Assembly: GCF_004022265.1 (NCBI RefSeq)
Contig: NZ_SAVB01000005.1
Location: forward strand, 62,001-126,000
DNA from: Paenirhodobacter ferrireducens
GTDB lineage: Bacteria > Pseudomonadota > Alphaproteobacteria > Rhodobacterales > Rhodobacteraceae
Length of the DNA stretch: 64,000 nucleotides
Direction of reading: 5' to 3'
Shown: positions 1 to 8,302 of the stretch, piece by piece
How the letters are laid out: each line of letters opens with the position of its first letter
How positions within the stretch are numbered: the stretch's first letter is position 1
The notes under the pieces: model-generated
What the model was told of the DNA's origin: nothing
Seen by the model: only the letters and a program-made list of their open reading frames with translations
Database searches by the model: none
Position numbers and translations under genes: made by a program

Positions 1-656
1 CGCAGCCGGCTGCGCCATTGCCGGAAGGTGAGCCCGGTCTCGGCGCGGAACAGGCGTTCCAGCGTGCGCGGGCTCGCCCCGGCAAGGGCCGCCAGATCGG
101 CAAGCGGGCGCGCCTCGTCGGGCGTCTCGCGCAGGTGCCGCATCAGCCGCACCAGCCGCGCGTCATGCGCGCCGGGCAGGCTGAGGGGCGCCTCGGCCAG
201 CGCCTCGATCTCGTCGGTGATGACCGCGGCCAGATGCAGCCGCCGTGCGTCGAAGGGCGCGTCGGTGCTCAGCGCGGCGAGCCGCAGGATCAGTTCGCGC
301 AGCAGCGGCGTCAGCAGCAGCACCGCGCAACGCGGCACCTGCCGGCGCAGCGCCAGCGTCGGGTCGACGTAGAGGTTGCGGATCTCGACCTCGGTCTCGG
401 TCGTGACGTGGTGGTCGGTGCCGCCCGGGATCCAGACCGCGTGACTGGGCGGCACGATCCAGACGCCGCCGCGGCTCGTCACCCGCAACACCCCCTGCAT
501 CGCCCAGATCAGCTGGCCGCGCGGGTGGCTGTGCGGCTCGACCATCTGCCCGGCCGGCATCCGCCCGCTGTGCACCAGCACCGGGCGCGCGGCATCGCGC
601 ACGAAGCCGGCACCACTGGCGGGCCGGGTTGGCGTTTCGGCGACATCCTTTGTCAT
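1..656 (-). CDS. AraC-family transcriptional regulator (C-terminus cut by window edge)
   Basis: Reverse-strand frame starting MTKDVAETPTRPASGAG and open to base 1, so the last part of the DNA-binding domain is missing. Residues about 20-90 form a cupin-like sensor (HSHPRGQL, WIPGGTDHHV), and residues about 170 onward give the first AraC helix-turn-helix (LADLAALAGASPRTLERLF, then FRQWR). This cupin plus AraC layout is known for cytoplasmic small-molecule-responsive regulators. It is divergent from the SLC13-type transporter, with start codons only about 65 bp apart, so control of that transporter is the natural inference. The effector is unknown. Confidence 0.85.
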   Translation of the reverse strand, partial: MTKDVAETPTRPASGAGFVRDAARPVLVHSGRMPAGQMVEPHSHPRGQLIWAMQGVLRVTSRGGVWIVPPSHAVWIPGGTDHHVTTETEVEIRNLYVDPTLALRRQVPRCAVLLLTPLLRELILRLAALSTDAPFDARRLHLAAVITDEIEALAEAPLSLPGAHDARLVRLMRHLRETPDEARPLADLAALAGASPRTLERLFRAETGLTFRQWRSRL

Positions 657-720
657 GATGATGGTCTAACGCAGGGGCGCGCGCCGGGCTAGTGTGGCGG
701 CGCGTGCGAACGGGGGTCCC

Positions 721-2127
721 ATGTCTGTCGCAAGAATTTCGATGAAACCGCTTTTCGTCGGGCTGGTCGTGCTGGCGGCGCTGGTGCTGGCGTTGCTGCC
801 GCCCGCCGGGCTGACACTCGAGCAGGCGCGCACGCTCGGCATCGTGCTGGTCACGCTGGCGCTCTGGGCGACGGGGGTGGTGCCGGGCTATCTGGCCAGC
901 CTGATCTTCTTCGCCGTGGTGCTGATCCTCGGCCTTGCGCCGGCGGCGACGGTCTTTGCCGGCTTCGGCTCGACCGCGGTCTGGCTGATCGTCTCGGGTT
1001 TCGTCATCGGCACGGCGATCGGCGTGTCCGGCCTTGGCGGTCGTCTGGCCGAAGCGGTGGGGCCGGTGCTCGGCCGCTCCTATCCGCGGCTCATCGGCGG
1101 GCTGATGATCGTGGCGATGGCGCTTGGCTTCCTGATGCCCTCCTCGGTCGGGCGCGCGGTGGTGCTGGTGCCGATCGGCATGGCGCTTGCCGACCGGGCG
1201 GGCTTTGGCCGCGGCTCGAACGGGCGGATCGGCATCGCCGCGGTGCTGGCGATCGGCTGCAACATGCCGAGCTTCGCGATCCTGCCCTCGAACATCCCGA
1301 ACATGGTGCTGTCGGGCGCGGCCGAGACCATCCACCACGTCCATTTCGGCTATACCGAATACCTGCTTCTGCATTACCCGGTGCTGGGCATTCTCAAGGC
1401 GGCGCTGACCGTCGCGCTGGTGCTGCGCCTGTTCCCGGCCGAGGTCGGTGCGCCGCTGCCGGGTGTGCTCGAGGCAGAGGCCGCGGCGGGCGCGCAACCC
1501 GGCGAGCGCGGCAAGCAGATCCGGGTGGCGGTGATCCTGCTTGCGACGCTCGTGCTGTGGATGACCGACAGCTGGCACGGGGTGAACGCGGCCTGGGTCG
1601 GGCTGGTCGCGGCGGTGATCCTGCTGATGCCGGGGATCGGCGTGGTGACGCCGCCGGCCTTCCGGCAGGGCGTCGACTTCGGCATGTTGCTGTTCGTCGT
1701 CGGCGCGCTGGCGCTTGGCGCGATGGTCAATGCCTCGGGGCTGGGCGCGCTGCTCGGCGCGGGGCTGCAAAAGGTGCTGCCGATGGCGCCCGGGGCGGAT
1801 GCGACGAATTTCCTGTCGCTCGTCGCGATGGCCAGCGGCACCGGCCTCTTCGCCACCGTGCCGGGGGTGCCCGCGGTGCTGACGCCGATGGCGCAGGATC
1901 TGGCCACCCTCACCGGTTTCAGCCTGAAGGCGGTGCTGATGACCCAGGTGATCGGCTTCTCGACGGTGTTCTTCCCCTATCAGGTGGGGCCCCTGGTGGT
2001 GGCGATGCAGCTCTCGGGCGAGCGGCTTTCCCACCTCGTCAAGGTGGTGCTGCCGCTCGCGCTGATCACGCTTCTCGTGCTCGCCCCGCTCGACTTCCTG
2101 TGGTGGAAGCTCCTGGGCTGGATCTGA
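721..2127 (+). CDS. SLC13/DASS-type sodium:anion symporter
   Basis: 468-residue, strongly hydrophobic membrane protein with about 11-12 predicted transmembrane segments. The two-fold repeated helical-hairpin layout and small-residue loops (GFGSTAVWLIVSGFVIG; MPSSVGRAVVLVPIGMA; GCNMPSFAILPSNIPNM; ATVPGVPAVLTPMAQDL) fit the divalent-anion:Na+ symporter/SLC13 permease families, which import dicarboxylates, sulfate or similar anions. The ATG at 721 is preferred over a GTG at 694 because the hydrophobic domain begins right after it; the ribosome-binding site is weak. It is divergent from the AraC gene and converges with the oxidoreductase gene, leaving 4 bp. Substrate not determinable. Confidence 0.8.
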   Translation: MSVARISMKPLFVGLVVLAALVLALLPPAGLTLEQARTLGIVLVTLALWATGVVPGYLASLIFFAVVLILGLAPAATVFAGFGSTAVWLIVSGFVIGTAIGVSGLGGRLAEAVGPVLGRSYPRLIGGLMIVAMALGFLMPSSVGRAVVLVPIGMALADRAGFGRGSNGRIGIAAVLAIGCNMPSFAILPSNIPNMVLSGAAETIHHVHFGYTEYLLLHYPVLGILKAALTVALVLRLFPAEVGAPLPGVLEAEAAAGAQPGERGKQIRVAVILLATLVLWMTDSWHGVNAAWVGLVAAVILLMPGIGVVTPPAFRQGVDFGMLLFVVGALALGAMVNASGLGALLGAGLQKVLPMAPGADATNFLSLVAMASGTGLFATVPGVPAVLTPMAQDLATLTGFSLKAVLMTQVIGFSTVFFPYQVGPLVVAMQLSGERLSHLVKVVLPLALITLLVLAPLDFLWWKLLGWI

Positions 2128-2131
2128 CGCG

Positions 2132-3103
2132 TCAGGGGATCAGCACTGTGGTGCCGGTGGTGCGCCGCCCCTCGAGCGCGGCATGCGCCTCGGCCGCCTC
2201 GCTGAGCGGCCGCGTCGCCACCACGTCGGCCCGCACCTCGCCGCGTTCGAGCCGGCCGAACAGATCGGCGGCGCGGCGTTCGAGGTCTTCGCGCGCATCG
2301 ACATAGTCGAAGAGCATCGGCCGGTTCGCCGACAGCGAGCCCCGGGCGAGGTCGGAGAGCTTGAAATCCTCGATCATCCCCGAGGACTGGCCGAAGTTCA
2401 CGAACATGCCGAAGCGCTTCAGACAGGCGAGCGAGCCGCGCCAGGTGTCGCGCCCGACGCTGTCATAGACCGCGGCGCAGAGCGCGCCCCGGGTCAGCCG
2501 CGCGACCTCGGGGGCGAAGTCGGTGGCGGTGTAGTCGATGACGTCGCTGTAGCCATGTTCGAGCGCCAGCGCGACCTTGGCGGGCCCGCCCGCGGTGCCG
2601 ATCGCCCGCGCCCCGATCGCGCGCAGCCACTGGCCGAGGAGCAGCCCGACGCCGCCCGCTGCCGCATGGACAAGAACGGTGTCGCTCGGTTGCACCGCGT
2701 AGGACGAAGTGACGAGGTATTGCGCCGTCAGCCCCTTCAGCATGACGCTTGCCGCCACCGTGTCGGGGATCGCGTCGGGCAGCCGCACCAGCCGGCCCGC
2801 GGGCACCACGCGGCGCGTGCGATAGGCGCCGAATTTCAGCACATAGGCGACCCGGTCGCCGGGCCGCACCGTGTTGACGCCGGGGCCCACCGCCTCGACC
2901 ACCCCCGCGGCCTCGGCGCCGGGGATCATCATGCCCTCGGGCCAGGGGTACAGGCCCGAGCGGTGATAGACGTCGATGAAATTCACCCCGATCGCGGTGT
3001 GGCGGACCAGCGCCTCGCCGGGGCCGGGGGCGGCGGTCTCGACCGCGCTCCATTCCATCACCTCGGGGCCGCCCGGGCGGCGGGCGACAAGGGCCATGTC
3101 CAT
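2132..3103 (-). CDS. Zinc-independent NADPH:quinone oxidoreductase (MDR family)
   Basis: 323-residue medium-chain dehydrogenase/reductase of the quinone-oxidoreductase (Qor) type: GroES-like N-terminal domain (ending near residue 120) and Rossmann domain with the AAAGGVG motif in VHAAAGGVGLLLGQWLRAIG. The zinc-ligand cysteines of alcohol dehydrogenases are absent, as expected for Qor. Family members reduce quinones or activated enones with NADPH in the cytoplasm. AAGGAGG lies just upstream of the ATG. It is the last gene of the ABC operon, 12 bp after the AhpD-like gene, which suggests it acts on an intermediate of the imported compound or on redox by-products. Confidence 0.85.
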   Translation of the reverse strand: MDMALVARRPGGPEVMEWSAVETAAPGPGEALVRHTAIGVNFIDVYHRSGLYPWPEGMMIPGAEAAGVVEAVGPGVNTVRPGDRVAYVLKFGAYRTRRVVPAGRLVRLPDAIPDTVAASVMLKGLTAQYLVTSSYAVQPSDTVLVHAAAGGVGLLLGQWLRAIGARAIGTAGGPAKVALALEHGYSDVIDYTATDFAPEVARLTRGALCAAVYDSVGRDTWRGSLACLKRFGMFVNFGQSSGMIEDFKLSDLARGSLSANRPMLFDYVDAREDLERRAADLFGRLERGEVRADVVATRPLSEAAEAHAALEGRRTTGTTVLIP

Positions 3104-3115
3104 CGCGTGGCCTCC

Positions 3116-3520
3116 TTACAGCTGGAATTCGGGATCGACCGGGATCTGCATCCCGGTGACGAGGTGGTTCGTCTGCGCCGCGAGCGCGACGATCGACAGA
3201 AGCTCGGCGTGTTCGGCCGCGCCCATGCCCTTCGCCTTCGCCTGTGCGGTGTGCGAATGCACGCAATAGCTGCAGCTGTTGGCGATCGAGACCGCGACAT
3301 AGATCATCTCGCGCGTCTTCGGGTCGATCTCGCCGGGCACGGTCATCACCGCCTTCAGCCCTTCCCAGGTGCGCGCCAGAAGCCCCGCGTCGAAGGCGAG
3401 CGCGCGCCAGAAGTTGTTGATGAAGTCGGTCTTGCGCGTCGCGCGGATGTCGTCGAACACCGCCTTGACCGCGGGGATCGTCTCCGCCTCGGCATCGCTC
3501 ATCAGTCTCACGGTCGCCAT
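3116..3520 (-). CDS. Carboxymuconolactone decarboxylase/AhpD-like protein
   Basis: 134-residue all-helical protein of the CMD/AhpD-like fold. The redox-type signature is present near residues 80-90: SCSYCVHSH gives the CxxC pair and following histidine preceded by REMIYVAVSIAN. In AhpD-like members the CxxC pair performs thiol-disulfide or peroxide chemistry; other CMD proteins are lactone-pathway decarboxylases. The start at 3520 is chosen because GGAGG lies just upstream, rather than an upstream in-frame ATG giving 13 more residues. It sits between the ABC ATPase and quinone oxidoreductase genes of the same operon. Confidence 0.85.
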   Translation of the reverse strand: MATVRLMSDAEAETIPAVKAVFDDIRATRKTDFINNFWRALAFDAGLLARTWEGLKAVMTVPGEIDPKTREMIYVAVSIANSCSYCVHSHTAQAKAKGMGAAEHAELLSIVALAAQTNHLVTGMQIPVDPEFQL

Positions 3521-3542
3521 CGCGTCCTCCTTTTTCCGCCGC

Positions 3543-5042
3543 TCAATGCACGGCGGCATACATGATCCTGGCCTCGGTCGCCTCGCCGGGCGAGAATTCC
3601 TCGACGATCCGGCCCTGACGGCACACGAGGATGCGGTCGGAGAGGTTCATCACCTCGGGCAGGTAGGAGGAAATCACCACCACCGCGAGCCCCTCGTCGG
3701 CGAGCCGGTTGATCAGCGCGTGGATCTCGGCGATCGCGCCGACGTCGACGCCGCGGGTGGGCTCGTCGAAGATGACGAGCCGCGGCTTCTGCACCAGCCC
3801 CTTGCCGATCACCACCTTCTGCTGGTTGCCGCCCGACAGCTCGACCACCCGGGCATTCTCGTTGATCGCGCGGATGTTCAGGGTCTGCGTCCACTCGGCC
3901 GCCACCGCCGCCATCTCGGCCCGCCCGACATACCAGGCGTGGTCGTGCCCCGCCGCCAGAAGCCCGGAATAGATGTTCTCGGCAATCGACATCGTCTCGA
4001 AGAAGCCCTCGGCCTTGCGGTCCTCGGTGATGTAGACGATACCGTCGCGCACCGCCTCGCGCGGCACGGTATAGCGCACCGGCCGGCCGTCGAGCGCCAC
4101 CGCCCCGCCGCGCAGGAAGTCGCGCTTGTAGATCCCCGAGACCACCTTGAAGGTCTCGGTCCGGCCCGAGCCCACCAGCCCGAAGACCCCGGTGACCTGC
4201 CCGGCAAAGACCGAGAACGAGGTGTTACGCACCATCGCCCCCATCGACAGGTCCTGCACCGACAGCACCTTCTGCCCCGCCTTGCGGGTGCCCGCGGCGG
4301 AGCGGTCGCGGTAAAGCGCGTCCGACAGCGTGCGCCCGACCATCGCGGCGACGATCGTCTCGCGGGTGAAGTCTGCGGTCGGCCCCGTCGCCACCAGCTC
4401 GCCGTCGCGCAGGATGGTGATGCGGTCCGACAGGTCGAGCGCCTCCTCAAGCGCGTGCGAGATGAAGACGATCGACACGCCGCGCGCCTTCAGCCGGCGG
4501 ATCAGCGCGAAGAAGTGGCGTTTTTCCTCGGGGGTCAGGGTCGCGGTCGGCTCGTCGAAGATGATGACCTCGGCGTTGTGATGGACGGCGCGGGCGATCT
4601 CGACCATCTGCTTCTTCGCGGCGCCCAGCGTCTCGACCATCGCCGCCGGATCGACCGGGAAGTTCAGCGATTGCAGGAATTGCTGTGCCGAGATGTAGGT
4701 GCCGCGCAGCCGGTTCAGGAATTTCTCGGAGCCGAGATAGAGGTTCTGCGCCACCGTCATCGAGGGCACGAGCGAGGTCTCCTGGAAGACCATCGCGATG
4801 CCGGCCTCGAGCGCCGCGTTCGGCGTGGCGAAGACCGTCTCGCGGCCATGCAGCCACATCCGCCCGGAACTGGGCGCGACGACCCCCGCCATCATCTTCG
4901 TCAGCGTCGACTTGCCGGCGCCGTTCTCGCCCAGAAGGGCGTGGATCTCGCCCTTGCGCAGCTCGAAATCGACCTCGCGCACGGCGGGGACGCCGCGATA
5001 GGCCTTGGTGATCTTCTCGAGCCGCAGGATCGCATCGTCCAT
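3543..5042 (-). CDS. Sugar ABC transporter ATP-binding protein (MglA/RbsA type, two ABC domains)
   Basis: 499 residues, the usual size for the double-ATPase carbohydrate CUT2 family. The first domain has Walker A GENGAGKST near residue 40. The second has the degenerate P-loop GLVGSGRTE and an intact signature LSGGNQQKVVIGKGL followed by VIFDEPTRGVDVG. A degenerate second site is normal in this family. It should energise uptake through the two permeases of the operon with the periplasmic binding protein. The start ATG is 2 bp after the upstream stop, indicating translational coupling. Substrate class (pentose, polyol or sugar lactone) cannot be read from the sequence. Confidence 0.93.
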   Translation of the reverse strand: MDDAILRLEKITKAYRGVPAVREVDFELRKGEIHALLGENGAGKSTLTKMMAGVVAPSSGRMWLHGRETVFATPNAALEAGIAMVFQETSLVPSMTVAQNLYLGSEKFLNRLRGTYISAQQFLQSLNFPVDPAAMVETLGAAKKQMVEIARAVHHNAEVIIFDEPTATLTPEEKRHFFALIRRLKARGVSIVFISHALEEALDLSDRITILRDGELVATGPTADFTRETIVAAMVGRTLSDALYRDRSAAGTRKAGQKVLSVQDLSMGAMVRNTSFSVFAGQVTGVFGLVGSGRTETFKVVSGIYKRDFLRGGAVALDGRPVRYTVPREAVRDGIVYITEDRKAEGFFETMSIAENIYSGLLAAGHDHAWYVGRAEMAAVAAEWTQTLNIRAINENARVVELSGGNQQKVVIGKGLVQKPRLVIFDEPTRGVDVGAIAEIHALINRLADEGLAVVVISSYLPEVMNLSDRILVCRQGRIVEEFSPGEATEARIMYAAVH

Positions 5043-5044
5043 GC

Positions 5045-6091
5045 TCAACCCTCCGCCGGCAGGGTGACGATGACGTCGCCGCCCTTCGAGGCGACGACAA
5101 GCCGGCCCGCGTGCACGATCGCCGAGCATACGCCATGGCGGTGGCCGTTGGCGCGGCTGTGCGCGCTCGATACCGGGTTCATCTGCCGGTCGAGCCGCAC
5201 CACAAGGCCCCAGGAGCGCGAGGGCGACCAGGGCTTGTGCACGCCCATGGTGCGGATGCCGCCGCATTGCAGCGGTTCGAGGAAGCTGCGCCCCGAGGCG
5301 AGCGCCGGCGCGATCCAGTAGTCGCGCGGCACCTCGCGGATCATGTCCGCGCGGTAATGGGTTTCCTGCAGCACGAATTCGATCAGCCGGTTGCGTGGCG
5401 CAAAGACCGCAAGCACCGCCCCGCCGTCGGGGGCGGGCGAGATCCGCGCGGGATAGCCCGGGATCATTTCGATCAGCGGTTTCAGCCCGCCCCCGGCGTC
5501 CAGTTCCATCACCCGGTGCCGCCAGCTTTCGGAAAAGGCGATGGCGCCGCCCGGGCGCGGGCACAGCCCGTTCGGCCAGGCCAGATCCTGTGCCACCTTG
5601 TGGAAGGGTTGCCCCTCGGCGCGGCGCACCCAGATCGAGCCGGTGGCGCGCCGCTTCATCAGATCGGCTGCCCAGTCCGAGGGCGCGTGCTCGGCCGAGC
5701 CGTTCGTCAGCCACAGCGCGCCGTCGGCCGAGAAGGCAAGGCCGGTGATCGCCCGCACCTCGGGCAGCAGGTGCTGTGCCACCCCGTCGACCAGCAGCGC
5801 GCCGGTTTCAAGCGCCACCGCAAGCTGCCCCCCGGCCGAGACCGCCAGCGCGGTCACCGGCGCCGCGAAGCGCTGGAGGGGCCGGGGCTCGGCCCCCGGC
5901 ACGAGGCGGTAGAGTGCATTGCCCGAGGAGGCGACGAGCTCGTTCCCGAGCACGGCGAGGTTGTCGGGCTCGTCCAGAAGCGCCAGCACCGGCGCCTCGT
6001 CAAGCGCGGTATTCGGCCGGAACGCGCCGTCCATCGGCGGGATCGTCACCGCCTTGCCGCGGAAGAGGTCGAGGATCGGATCGAAGATCAT
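5045..6091 (-). CDS. SMP-30/strictosidine-synthase-like beta-propeller protein
   Basis: 348 residues with no signal peptide. Repeated propeller-blade patterns run through it (LALLDEPDNLAVLGNELVASSG; ITGLAFSADGALWLTNGSAEHA; WPNGLCPRPGGAIAFSESWRHRV), with a conserved blade ending NG...FSESW typical of SMP-30/gluconolactonase/LRE and Str_synth relatives. Such proteins hydrolyse lactones with a bound divalent metal, although many paralogues lack tested activity. The ATG overlaps the stop of the upstream fusion gene by 4 bp (ATGA). It resembles the C-terminal half of that neighbour, so the operon encodes two related propellers, perhaps a pair. Confidence 0.75.
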   Translation of the reverse strand: MIFDPILDLFRGKAVTIPPMDGAFRPNTALDEAPVLALLDEPDNLAVLGNELVASSGNALYRLVPGAEPRPLQRFAAPVTALAVSAGGQLAVALETGALLVDGVAQHLLPEVRAITGLAFSADGALWLTNGSAEHAPSDWAADLMKRRATGSIWVRRAEGQPFHKVAQDLAWPNGLCPRPGGAIAFSESWRHRVMELDAGGGLKPLIEMIPGYPARISPAPDGGAVLAVFAPRNRLIEFVLQETHYRADMIREVPRDYWIAPALASGRSFLEPLQCGGIRTMGVHKPWSPSRSWGLVVRLDRQMNPVSSAHSRANGHRHGVCSAIVHAGRLVVASKGGDVIVTLPAEG

Positions 6092-8211
6092 GCGCGGGTC
6101 CCCCAATAGGCGCGCATCCCGGTCCACTCGGGGTCGGCGCCCTCGATCCGGTAGCGGCCGATGCGGTTGTTCAGGATGCCGCCGATGAACAGCTCGCCCT
6201 TGTGTTCGCGCATCGAGGTGACCATCGGGTGGTTCTCGCCGGTGAGGTCGCCGAAGGTCTGCAGGATGCGGCCGCTGTCGTCGAATTTCACGATGCCGCC
6301 GGTGTTGATGTTCGGGAACAGCCAGTCGTCCTGCGGCAGGCGGCGGGTCATCCGCTTGCGCATCGCCGGGTGACGGAGCGACAGGTCGAAGCTGGGCGTC
6401 CGCATGCCGAGCCAGGCCATCCAATAGGTGCCGTCCGAGGCGCGGTTGATGTTGTCGGTATAGCCCGGCATGTCCTTGATCACGCATTCCGCGGTGCCGG
6501 CCTTCGGCCCCTCGAGCCAATAGCGGTGGATCCGGCAGGCCCAGCTTTCGGCGAAATAGAGCGACTTGCCGTCATGCGCCATGCACACGCCGTTCGTGTA
6601 GCGATAGCCGTCGAGCAGCGTCTTCGTCGAGCCGTCCCTGGGATCATAGACCAGCAGCCGGCCGGTGCCGCGGTTCTCGATGCTGTCGAGCGTCCAGTCA
6701 TGCGCGTCATAGCGCTTCGTCGAGTCGGTGAAATAGATCCGCCCGTCCGGCGCAATGTCGAGGTCATTGGGGTCGCGCAGCCGCGCGTCATCCTGCACCG
6801 AGGTGAGCGAGCGCCGGGTCTCGGCGCTCAGCCGCGTCACGGTGCGGTCGGGCGCGATCTTGTAAAGCCCCATGGCGCCCACGCAGGAGATCAGGTTGCC
6901 GTCGCGGTCGAAGGCGAGGCCGAGGGGGAAGCCGCCGACATGGGCGAAGACCTCGGAACGGGTGTAGTCGGGCGCGAAGAAGCGCACGATCTCGCCATGC
7001 CGGGTGCCGCAATAGAGATGGTCGTCGGCGTCGAGGATCACGTCCTCGGGCCCCTCAAGTGCGCCCAGACCGATCGACTCGGCCGCTGCGAGGCGGCTGT
7101 TGAGCGCAAAGGGCGTGCCCGACTGCGGCTCGGCCGACTGGGTCTCGCCCATCTTCAGATAGACCGGCGCGACATAGACCTCGTTCAGCACCTTGTGGCG
7201 GTTCTTCAGCCAGCGGATGTCGATGGTGACGGCGACGGCCAGCATGATGCCCAGAACCATCTGGTTGGTGCCGGTGCCATAGCCCAGGCGAATGAGCCCG
7301 TTCGTCATCACCAGCACGATCACCGCGCCCATCAGCCCCTTGACCACCGAGCCGCGCCCGCCGCCAAGGGCGTTGCCGCCGACGACCGCCGCGGTGAGGG
7401 CGAGGATCTCGAGCCCGGCGCCGGTGCCCGGGCCTGCGCCCGAGAGCCGGCAGGCGATCAGGAACCCCGCCGCGCCCGAGCACAGGCCCGAGAAGACATA
7501 GGTCAGGAAGACCGTGCGCCGGACCTTGATGCCGGCGTTATGCGCCGAGCGGCGCGAGCCGCCGACGGCGAGGATGTGCCAGCCGATGCGGGCTCGGGTC
7601 AGGGTGACATGGGTGACAAGCGCCAGCAGCCCGGCCGCGATCACCGGCACCGAGAGCCCGGCAAGGGTGCCGTCGCCGATGAAGTCCCACGCATCCGAAC
7701 TGGCGAAGGACATCTGGATCGCGGCGCCGAACTGCACCACCAGGATGTCGAAGACGGCGCGTCCGATGATGAAGGTGACCAGCGTGGTCAGGAAGGCCCG
7801 CAGCCGCAGGAAGCCGACGAGATAGCCGTTGATCGCACCGAAAAGCGCGCCGGTCGCCAGCGCCGCCAGAAAGGCCACCCAGACCGGCAGGCCGAGGATG
7901 AAGAACGAGCCCACCGAGGCGAAGGTTGCAAGCGCGAAGATCGAGCCCACCGAAAGGTCGATGCCGCCGCCGAGCATCACCACGGTCAGCCCGATCACCA
8001 CGATCGCGAACTCGCCGAGCTGTCGGGTCGATTCCTGCAGGCTGAACGGGTTGAAGAACCCCGGTATCGCCGTGCCGAAGAGCGCGATCACCGCCACCAG
8101 CACCAGGAACGGGATCGCGTTGTCGGTCCAGCGCTTGGTCAGGATCTCGCCGATCAGGTGATCGGGAATGAGGTTGTAGCGCAGGGCCTGCAGGCGTTCG
8201 CGTGACGGCAT
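6088..8211 (-). CDS. Fusion: CUT2-type ABC permease + SMP-30/gluconolactonase-like domain
   Basis: 707 residues in one uninterrupted frame. Residues about 1-345 are an RbsC-type inner-membrane permease (about 8-10 hydrophobic segments; LGGGIDLSVGSIFALATFAS and GGNALGGGRGSVVKGLMGAVIV are typical BPD_transp_2 stretches). After the last helix comes a basic cytoplasmic linker (RWLKNRHK), then residues about 385-707 form a beta-propeller (LEGPEDVILDADDHLYCGTR; RDPNDLDIAPDGRIYFTDS; YTNGVCMAHDGKSLYFAESW; LFPNINTGGIVKFD). The positive linker places the propeller in the cytoplasm, next to the exit of the channel. RbsC-type permeases are normally about 320-340 residues and have no enzyme domain. Confidence 0.88.
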   Translation of the reverse strand: MPSRERLQALRYNLIPDHLIGEILTKRWTDNAIPFLVLVAVIALFGTAIPGFFNPFSLQESTRQLGEFAIVVIGLTVVMLGGGIDLSVGSIFALATFASVGSFFILGLPVWVAFLAALATGALFGAINGYLVGFLRLRAFLTTLVTFIIGRAVFDILVVQFGAAIQMSFASSDAWDFIGDGTLAGLSVPVIAAGLLALVTHVTLTRARIGWHILAVGGSRRSAHNAGIKVRRTVFLTYVFSGLCSGAAGFLIACRLSGAGPGTGAGLEILALTAAVVGGNALGGGRGSVVKGLMGAVIVLVMTNGLIRLGYGTGTNQMVLGIMLAVAVTIDIRWLKNRHKVLNEVYVAPVYLKMGETQSAEPQSGTPFALNSRLAAAESIGLGALEGPEDVILDADDHLYCGTRHGEIVRFFAPDYTRSEVFAHVGGFPLGLAFDRDGNLISCVGAMGLYKIAPDRTVTRLSAETRRSLTSVQDDARLRDPNDLDIAPDGRIYFTDSTKRYDAHDWTLDSIENRGTGRLLVYDPRDGSTKTLLDGYRYTNGVCMAHDGKSLYFAESWACRIHRYWLEGPKAGTAECVIKDMPGYTDNINRASDGTYWMAWLGMRTPSFDLSLRHPAMRKRMTRRLPQDDWLFPNINTGGIVKFDDSGRILQTFGDLTGENHPMVTSMREHKGELFIGGILNNRIGRYRIEGADPEWTGMRAYWGTRA

Positions 8212-8241
8212 GTCGGGGGTGTCCGGCTCGGGAGGAGGGGA

Positions 8242-8263
8242 GGGCGGCCCCGCAGGGCCGCCC
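8242..8263 (-). terminator. Intercistronic stem-loop after the binding-protein gene
   Basis: Perfect 9-bp stem GGGCGGCCC/GGGCCGCCC with a 4-base loop, in the 91-bp gap between the binding-protein gene and the permease fusion. There is no clear U-run on the minus-strand transcript, so partial termination or 3-prime-end protection of the upstream mRNA is more likely than full termination. Such hairpins are known to raise binding-protein levels over membrane components. Confidence 0.6.
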
Positions 8264-8302
8264 CGGTTCGCGTGAGTGGTCGTCGCGTGAATGGGGAAGG
8301 GC

